A stretch of DNA of 19,158 nt from Treponema sp. (GTDB lineage: Bacteria; Spirochaetota; Spirochaetia; Treponematales; Breznakiellaceae). The stretch's first letter is position 1, and each line of letters starts with the position of its first letter. A model generated the notes under the pieces. That model saw nothing but the letters and a program-made list of their open reading frames with translations. It made no database searches and was not told the DNA's origin. The stretch covers positions 1 to 19,158 of the forward strand of contig JAIRUY010000165.1 of assembly GCA_031254175.1 (NCBI GenBank). Reading direction: 5' to 3'. Position numbers and translations under genes: made by a program. Below, in pieces: positions 14,278 to 19,158 of the stretch.

Positions 14278-15648
14278 TTGTCAGCTTTTATCAACCTTGA
14301 GCGCGGGCAAAGGCCAAAAAGTTTTCGGCTGGACAGGATGGAAACGCTTGCCGGGATGGCTGGTAATCCTGAACGCTGCGCGCCTTCCATTCACATAGCC
14401 GGGTCAAAGGGCAAGGGTTCGGTAACGGCAATGTTAGCCGCCATGCTGACAGCAGCCGGTTTCCGCGCCGCCCGCTATATGTCGCCGCATGTAACAGACA
14501 TACGTGAGCGGATTTGCCTTGGCGATTCGTTTTTTGGCGAAGAAGTATACTGCGCAGCAGGAGACGAACTGCGGCACATTACTGAGATGCTGCTTCCTGC
14601 GGCGGCAAATGCGCAGACAGCGGCTCTTTTTGACAGCGCAAGCGGCTGCGAACCCACATTTTGGGAACTTTTGACTCTTTTGTTTTTTCTGTGCGCAAAG
14701 CACGGAAACTGCGATGTAATGGTTGTAGAAACCGGTATGGGCGGGCGGCTGGATTCAACAAATGTTCTTGATCCGCTGGTCAGCGTAATAACAATGATAG
14801 AACTGGAACACACTTCTTTTCTGGGAAGTACAATTGCGGCAGTGGCCGGTGAAAAAGCCGGAATAATTAAACAGGACAGGCCGTTAATTCTGGCAAAACA
14901 AAAAGAAGAAGCTCTGGATGTTTTCAGAAAGAAAGCAGAAGAAAAAAACAGCCGTTTTTTTTATTTTCCTGAAATAGCAGATTTGTCCTGCATAAAAGTC
15001 AGTCCGCAGGGCACAGATTTTACTCTGTCTTTAAAGAAGCCCCTGTCTTCCTCTCCGCTTGATTTGTCAATTCCCCTGCCGGGAAAAGTGCAGGCGGAAA
15101 ATGCCGCTATTGCCGTTGCCGCGTTAGAAACTGCCTTTCCGCAAATATTCGCTGCAAACAGCGGTGAAGATGTTATCCGCCGCGGATTAAAAAATCTTAA
15201 CATTCCTGCCCGTTTTGAAAAAATAGCCGAAATAAAAACAGCCGGGAGAGGTATTTGTCAGCCATTCATTATTGACGGAGCCCATACGCCGGAAAGCCTT
15301 GCCCTTTGCGTAGAGACCTTCTGTTCGCTGTACGGCGAAGGCGGCGTTTTAATTTTTGGCTGCGCTGCGGATAAAGACGCTTCGGCAATGGCAAAAGAAG
15401 CATATTCCCGTTTTGAGAAAATTATTATTACAACTCCGGGGACTTTTAAGATCAGCAATCCTTCTCTTGTTTATAAAGTGTTTGCCTGCTGTGCAGTTAA
15501 TGATGGGTCAGACAGAGAAAAGACTGTGCTTGTAGAGAACACGTTTGAGGCTGTCAGGCTGGCAATGGATTTTGCCGCCTTAAATGGGCTTCCTGTATTG
15601 GGAACCGGGTCTTTTTATCTGGTTTCCGAGATTAGAAAGATGGTTTGA
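14278..15648 (+). CDS. folC: Bifunctional folylpolyglutamate synthase/dihydrofolate synthase
   Basis: About 456 residues. It ligates glutamate to (dihydro)folate using ATP. The Mur-ligase-type P-loop reads IAGSKGKGSV (usual AGTNGKGS), with K46 counted from the TTG. Other signatures are ETGMGGRLDSTN, H.SFLG.TI..VAGEKAGIIK, the AENAAIAVAAL segment, and IIDGAHTPESL for the C-terminal Mur-ligase domain. The start is uncertain. No ATG or GTG precedes the conserved part; TTG at 14278 is the only standard start, yet the open frame continues upstream to 14218, and the residues there (NEVFAWL) resemble the family's first helix. A CTG at 14233, six bases after an AGG, is another candidate. The gene ends convergent with the DUF4838-like gene. 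Confidence 0.92.
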   Translation: MSAFINLERGQRPKSFRLDRMETLAGMAGNPERCAPSIHIAGSKGKGSVTAMLAAMLTAAGFRAARYMSPHVTDIRERICLGDSFFGEEVYCAAGDELRHITEMLLPAAANAQTAALFDSASGCEPTFWELLTLLFFLCAKHGNCDVMVVETGMGGRLDSTNVLDPLVSVITMIELEHTSFLGSTIAAVAGEKAGIIKQDRPLILAKQKEEALDVFRKKAEEKNSRFFYFPEIADLSCIKVSPQGTDFTLSLKKPLSSSPLDLSIPLPGKVQAENAAIAVAALETAFPQIFAANSGEDVIRRGLKNLNIPARFEKIAEIKTAGRGICQPFIIDGAHTPESLALCVETFCSLYGEGGVLIFGCAADKDASAMAKEAYSRFEKIIITTPGTFKISNPSLVYKVFACCAVNDGSDREKTVLVENTFEAVRLAMDFAALNGLPVLGTGSFYLVSEIRKMV

Positions 15649-15659
15649 TTAAGCCCATT
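15583..15659. repeat. Imperfect long-loop inverted repeat at the folC 3' end
   Basis: AATGGGCTT (15583-15591) is mirrored by AAGCCCATT (15651-15659). Inside the loop, GGAACC and GGTTTCC can also pair with one bulge. It spans the folC stop codon. Could be a 3' mRNA structure or chance. Confidence 0.3.
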
Positions 15660-15667
15660 ATAAACTG

Positions 15668-15681
15668 CGGCGCTTGCGCTG
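15668..15681. terminator. Weak hairpin between convergent genes
   Basis: CGGCG-CTTG-CGCTG forms a five-pair stem (one G-U) with a CUUG tetraloop, between the ends of folC and the DUF4838-like gene. It lacks a proper T tract in either direction, so a rho-independent terminator is only a possibility. The rest of 15649-15708 shows nothing else. Confidence 0.2.
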
Positions 15682-15708
15682 ACTTTAAAACATGCAAAAC
15701 CATTCAAT

Positions 15709-16299
15709 TTATTTTTTGAGCAGGAACATATTTTTCCTTGGTTCAACCCCTTCTTCTTCCGGCTCTACGTTATAATCGAAAAATGAAAGCCGCGCATCAG
15801 GATCAAGACCGGCAAGCACATCCGCCGCTGAATTTACGGCGATAATGTTCTGCTCCGCAGGGCTGAAAGCGCGGCAGGCAGGACACGCGCACCAGATAGA
15901 TTCATGTCCTTCATCGGCCAGCAGGTGAAAAATGCGGGGAGTTGTCACTGTCTGCATGGAGCGTGAAAATAAAACCTTTGCTTTTTCTTTGATGATGAAA
16001 ATTGTTTTGGGATTGGTCGGGCAAAAATGATGGCCGTTTTTTCGTTTGCCCTGTTCCATACGAAACAGATCGCGGTGAAAAAAGAACAATCGTTTTGGCA
16101 GCAGCAGGGAAAGCTCATGGCCTCCCGCCTCGATATTGAGGCCGTAATGTTTTGCCAGTTTGATACAAATATTATTTGCGTTGAATTTTTCAAAAAGAGA
16201 AAATACAACGGCATCGTATTTGTTTTCCGCTGCCCTTTTTATAATATCTATTTTTTCTTTTGTGCCGGTTTTCCTGTCTATAAATATCCGTTTTCGCAT
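15709..16299 (-). CDS. DUF4838-like protein, short (possibly truncated)
   Basis: 196 residues, no signal peptide. The pattern matches DUF4838, a domain found in proteins related to glycoside hydrolases: YGLNIEAGGHE, then HRDLFRMEQGKR, then HHFCPTNP, then WCACPACRAFSP, then an (A/L)DPDARLSFFDY strand. The cysteine pair around WCACPAC is typical of the family. Full-length DUF4838 proteins are longer, with an N-terminal domain and a further half-domain after the DY strand; here the frame stops soon after (NMFLLKK), so the protein looks like an excised core or a truncated remnant. After the stop the next codons would read IEWFCMF before another stop. It is monocistronic and divergent from the GlpA-like gene. 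TATAAT ends six bases before the ATG. Function unknown; catalysis cannot be assumed. Confidence 0.65.
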   Translation of the reverse strand: MRKRIFIDRKTGTKEKIDIIKRAAENKYDAVVFSLFEKFNANNICIKLAKHYGLNIEAGGHELSLLLPKRLFFFHRDLFRMEQGKRKNGHHFCPTNPKTIFIIKEKAKVLFSRSMQTVTTPRIFHLLADEGHESIWCACPACRAFSPAEQNIIAVNSAADVLAGLDPDARLSFFDYNVEPEEEGVEPRKNMFLLKK

Positions 16300-16305
16300 A
16301 CCTTA

Positions 16306-16311
16306 ATTATA
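16306..16311 (-). promoter_or_regulatory. -10 element of the DUF4838-like gene
   Basis: Perfect TATAAT on the minus strand, followed by six bases (TAAGGT) and the ATG at 16299. AAGG is too close to the ATG to serve as a normal Shine-Dalgarno. No good -35 is seen. Confidence 0.4.
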
Positions 16312-16334
16312 TAGTAAAAATGCTCATTAGCCTA

Positions 16335-16340
16335 TACAAT
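16335..16340 (+). promoter_or_regulatory. -10 element of the GlpA-like operon
   Basis: TACAAT lies six bases before the ATG at 16347; there is no Shine-Dalgarno and no clear -35. It lies in a 47-base divergent region that also holds the opposite promoter. Confidence 0.35.
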
Positions 16341-16346
16341 TGTTAA

Positions 16347-17789
16347 ATGGAATTTGATGCCGCCATTATCGGATGCGGAGTTTCCGGGGCAAATATTGCC
16401 CGGCGTCTTTCGGCGTATAATATAAAAACAGCAATTCTGGAAAAAGCCGCAGATGTATCTTTTGGAACTTCAAAGGCAAACTCCGGAATCATTCATGGCG
16501 GTTTTCATCACAACAAAAAACACCTGAAAACACGGCTGGAAATTCAGGGCAATATGATGTTTGACCAGCTCAGAAGAGAATTAAAGTTTCCGTTTAAAAG
16601 ATGCGGGATTATTGTTGTCGCTCTTCATGAAGAAGAAATGAAAGCAATTGAACAACTTTATTTGCAGGGACTGGAGAATGATGTAATCGGAATAGAACTC
16701 TGTTCCCGTCGCAGAATTATGGAATTGGAACCGAAGCTTTCCACTGATGCAGCCGGCGGGCTTTATGCGCCGGGCGGCGGCATAATCGAGCCGTATCGTT
16801 TTGTTTTTGCCTTGATCGAATCAGCGCTGAAAAACGGCGTCCGGTTATATACAAACTTTAAAGTGATCGAAGCGCAAAGGGATGGGAATTTATGGACTGT
16901 TTACGCTGAAGACGATCATGGTGCGCAAGGTTTAAGGTTAATAAAAGCGCGTTATGTGATAAACGCCGCAGGTCTGTTTGCCGATGAAGTGTCAAAAATC
17001 TTCGGCGCCGAAGATTTTAAAATAAGCGTCAGAAAGGGCGAGTATTTTCTTCTTGACCGTCTGACCAAAGCCTGTCCATCAAGGGTTGTCTTTCCGGTTC
17101 CAACTTCTGTTTCAAAAGGAATGCTTATTATTCCGACAGTTGAAGGCACTGTGCTTGTCGGCCCTACCGCAGATGCTGCCGGAGACAAAGATGATTTTTC
17201 TACCACTGCCCGGCGGTTGGAGCAGATCCTTGTTTCCGGAAAGACCATGATACCCTCACTCAGTCAAAATGATGTTATTACTGCCTTTGCGGGACTTCGT
17301 CCGTGTCTGGGAGAAGATTTCTACATTGAAGCATCGAAAAAAGTTCCTGCCTTTGTTCAGGTGGCCGGTATTCAAAGTCCGGGGCTTACAGCTTCGCCGG
17401 CAATTGGTGAATATGTAAAAAATATTCTGCTTGAAATGGGACTTCAGTTAACTGAAAAGCCGGGCTGGGATCCAAACATCGAAGCCCATCCCTGTGCAAG
17501 AGAGGTTGACTTCCATGAATTGGATGCTCTCATCGCAAGAGATTCTGTCTGGGGCAATATTGTCTGCCGCTGTGAAAATGTCAGCGAAGCGGAAATTGTG
17601 CAGGCAGTAAGGCTGGGACACAATACTTTGGACGGAGTAAAATATTTCACCCGCGCCCAGATGGGACGCTGCCAAGGCGGATTTTGCACATACAAAATCA
17701 TTAAAATTATAATGAGGGAAACAGGTTTGTCCTGGAATGAAGTCACAAAACATGGCGGTAAAAGTCATGTGCTGGGAGCTGCGTTGTGA
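16347..17789 (+). CDS. FAD-dependent dehydrogenase, glycerol-3-phosphate dehydrogenase (GlpA)-like, with BFD-type 2Fe-2S C-terminus
   Basis: 480 residues. An N-terminal FAD-binding Rossmann motif IIGCGVSGANIARRL (G9, G11, G14) opens a DAO-family oxidoreductase domain; FGTSKANSGIIHGG and YVINAAGLFADEV are typical of glycerol-3-phosphate dehydrogenases and L-2-hydroxyglutarate oxidases. The C-terminal part (about 400-460) is a BFD-like 2Fe-2S domain with VCRCE (C407, C409) and CQGGFC (C442, C447), found in the GlpA-like subgroup. It likely oxidises glycerol-3-phosphate or a 2-hydroxyacid and passes electrons via the Fe-S centre to the next protein. Its stop overlaps the next start by four bases (GTGA), so the two are translated together and probably form a complex. 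L-2-hydroxyglutarate as substrate cannot be excluded. Confidence 0.87.
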   Translation: MEFDAAIIGCGVSGANIARRLSAYNIKTAILEKAADVSFGTSKANSGIIHGGFHHNKKHLKTRLEIQGNMMFDQLRRELKFPFKRCGIIVVALHEEEMKAIEQLYLQGLENDVIGIELCSRRRIMELEPKLSTDAAGGLYAPGGGIIEPYRFVFALIESALKNGVRLYTNFKVIEAQRDGNLWTVYAEDDHGAQGLRLIKARYVINAAGLFADEVSKIFGAEDFKISVRKGEYFLLDRLTKACPSRVVFPVPTSVSKGMLIIPTVEGTVLVGPTADAAGDKDDFSTTARRLEQILVSGKTMIPSLSQNDVITAFAGLRPCLGEDFYIEASKKVPAFVQVAGIQSPGLTASPAIGEYVKNILLEMGLQLTEKPGWDPNIEAHPCAREVDFHELDALIARDSVWGNIVCRCENVSEAEIVQAVRLGHNTLDGVKYFTRAQMGRCQGGFCTYKIIKIIMRETGLSWNEVTKHGGKSHVLGAAL

Positions 17790-19048
17790 AAGAATTGAAA
17801 TACGATGCAGTTGTTGTCGGCGGAGGAGCCGCGGGAATGGCTGCCGCTCTTGAACTGAACGAAGCAGGTTTTTCCTGCACGATTATTGACAGGGAGGATC
17901 ATCTTGGCGGAATACTCATGCAGTGCATTCACAACGGCTTCGGCCTGCATGAGTTTTCGGAAGAACTCACAGGCCCTGAGTTTGCGGAACGTTTTATTGA
18001 GCGCGTTATAAAATCAGGGATTGCCGTTTATCTCAACACCACAGTCACAAAATTTTCTTCCGGCGGCGATTCTCCTTTAATCAGGGAAATTTACTGCGTC
18101 TCTCCTTCCGGAGCCATGAAAATTCAATGCCGCGCTTTGGTGCTGGCAATGGGCTGCCGGGAACGCAATCGCGGAAATGTGCGAATACCCGGTTCCAGAC
18201 CGGCGGGAATTTATACCGCAGGGCTCGCGCAGCGCCTTGTAAACATAGAAGGATATATACCCGGCAGGGAAGCCGTGATCATCGGCTCCGGCGATATCGG
18301 ACTGATTATGGCGCGGCGCTTGAGCTGGGCCGGCTGCAGGGTAAAAGCCGTGGTAGAAATCATGCCATATCCGGCCGGCCTTACACGTAACATTGTTCAG
18401 TGTCTTAATGACTTCGATATACCGCTTTACCTTTCATCCGTCGCAACAAATATTTTTGGCAGCGATCGTGTGGAAGGAGTTGAAATTACTCCGATGGAAA
18501 AAGGAGTTCTCGTGCCCGAGAAAAAAATCCGAATAGACTGTGATACAGTGCTGCTTTCTGTGGGCCTTGTCCCTGAAAACGAATTGTCCAAAACCGCAGG
18601 GATTGAGTTAGATGCCGCAACAAACGGACCGGTTGTTGATTCCAGCCTGATGACCAGTCAGGAAGGAGTTTTTGCCTGCGGGAATGTTCTCCATGTTCAT
18701 GACCTTGTTGACTGGGTCTGCGAAGAAAGCCGCCGCGCCGGTCAGTATGCCGTTCAATGGCTGCGCGGTATTCATCCGGCCATACAGATACGTACCAGAG
18801 CAGGATCGCACGTGCGTTATGTAAACCCGGCACGGATTGCGCCGGATCAAAAAAACCGGATTTATCTTCGTTCCATGATTGTAAAAAGTGACGCTGTTCT
18901 TGAACTTTGCCTTGATGGTTGTGTTATTGGCAGAAAAAAAGAACGCTTTATTCAGCCGTCACAGATGATAAGTATGGATCTCTTTCCAAAAGATTTTAAG
19001 GGTTTTGATATTAACCCTGACTCAATTTTGGAATTTAGTGTAAATTGA
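17786..19048 (+). CDS. FAD/NAD-dependent pyridine nucleotide oxidoreductase, partner of the GlpA-like protein
   Basis: 420 residues from a GTG at 17786, with GGGAG seven bases upstream. The N-terminal FAD motif is VVVGGGAAGMAAAL (G12-G17). A central NAD(P)-binding Rossmann motif IIGSGDIGL (G167, G169, G172) and the late FAD motif GVFACGNVLHVHDLVDWV place it in the two-dinucleotide-binding flavoprotein family. MQCIHNGFG near residues 46-54 is typical of the version that accompanies GlpA-like proteins. There is no redox CxxC disulfide, so it is not a thioredoxin reductase type; it probably passes electrons between the GlpA-like protein and NAD or another carrier. It starts inside the previous stop and is followed 15 bases later by the DUF1667 gene. 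Confidence 0.87.
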   Translation: MKELKYDAVVVGGGAAGMAAALELNEAGFSCTIIDREDHLGGILMQCIHNGFGLHEFSEELTGPEFAERFIERVIKSGIAVYLNTTVTKFSSGGDSPLIREIYCVSPSGAMKIQCRALVLAMGCRERNRGNVRIPGSRPAGIYTAGLAQRLVNIEGYIPGREAVIIGSGDIGLIMARRLSWAGCRVKAVVEIMPYPAGLTRNIVQCLNDFDIPLYLSSVATNIFGSDRVEGVEITPMEKGVLVPEKKIRIDCDTVLLSVGLVPENELSKTAGIELDAATNGPVVDSSLMTSQEGVFACGNVLHVHDLVDWVCEESRRAGQYAVQWLRGIHPAIQIRTRAGSHVRYVNPARIAPDQKNRIYLRSMIVKSDAVLELCLDGCVIGRKKERFIQPSQMISMDLFPKDFKGFDINPDSILEFSVN

Positions 19049-19063
19049 TATAGGGGAAATAAA

Positions 19064-19158
19064 ATGCGAAACTTAACCTGTATTGTTTGTCCAATCGGCT
19101 GTACCCTCAACGTCAGTTTTCAGAGTACTCCGGAAGCAGACAGCCCAATTGAAAATCT
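19064..19158 (+). CDS. DUF1667 family protein, 5' part only
   Basis: 31 codons are visible before the right edge. Good ribosome-binding site (GGGGA about eight bases before the ATG). The start is MRNLTCIVCPIGC, with the Cys-x2-Cys-x3-Cys arrangement typical of DUF1667 proteins, which are small, probably metal- or Fe-S-binding and are regularly found as the third gene after a GlpA-like dehydrogenase and a flavin oxidoreductase. Gene order here fits that exactly. It is likely a small electron-transfer or assembly partner of the two enzymes before it; the activity is not established. Confidence 0.82.
   Translation, partial: MRNLTCIVCPIGCTLNVSFQSTPEADSPIEN

Overview
The window is an ordinary-looking, gene-dense chromosomal segment of a diderm bacterium. 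Gene content and protein style suggest a spirochaete of the Treponema group: a LysM/M23 endopeptidase, a lipoprotein-type OppA, a bacterial Rsm22-like methyltransferase, a Treponema-like IspF, and a GlpA-like / FAD oxidoreductase / DUF1667 triad. This assignment is an inference from protein families, because there is no rRNA or tRNA in the window. I see no insertion sequence, integrase, CRISPR array, phage gene or tRNA. No gap between genes exceeds about 150 bases.

Layout. (1) 1-1948, minus strand: signal peptidase I (lepB) followed with no spacer by a class B penicillin-binding protein that runs off the left edge. (2) 1998-7956, plus strand: a packed run of six genes. These are a membrane-anchored LysM/M23 endopeptidase, a 53-residue membrane-anchored small protein, a 70-residue coiled-coil protein, a secreted beta-propeller fused to a degenerate polysaccharide-deacetylase domain, an Rsm22-like methyltransferase and a PHP-family histidinol-phosphatase-like enzyme. 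(3) 8032-8343, plus: an orphan HigA-type repressor. (4) 8361-11267, minus: oppA-like lipoprotein, ispF and nth, transcribed in that order. (5) 11348-12658, minus: a divergent threonine synthase. (6) 12810-15648, plus: a beta-CASP metallo-beta-lactamase RNase-like protein, then folC. (7) 15709-16299, minus: a short DUF4838-like protein. (8) 16347-19158, plus: a three-gene redox operon (GlpA-like dehydrogenase with BFD-type Fe-S tail, FAD/NAD oxidoreductase, DUF1667 protein) cut by the right edge.

How the genes fit together. The left third is mainly cell-envelope biology: signal peptide cleavage, peptidoglycan cross-linking, peptidoglycan cleavage, and a secreted propeller/pseudo-deacetylase. 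The middle holds housekeeping genes (isoprenoid, DNA repair, threonine, folate, RNA processing). The right end is probably glycerol-3-phosphate or 2-hydroxyacid oxidation.

Most interesting signals. First, many genes that begin a transcription unit have a -10-like hexamer ending only 4-7 bases before the ATG and no Shine-Dalgarno sequence, which is the signature expected of leaderless mRNAs; genes inside operons, by contrast, usually have good Shine-Dalgarno sites. Second, the propeller/NodB fusion has lost most metal-binding and catalytic residues. Third, the threonine synthase has lost its usual TSGDTG and HGPT signatures while keeping the PLP lysine.
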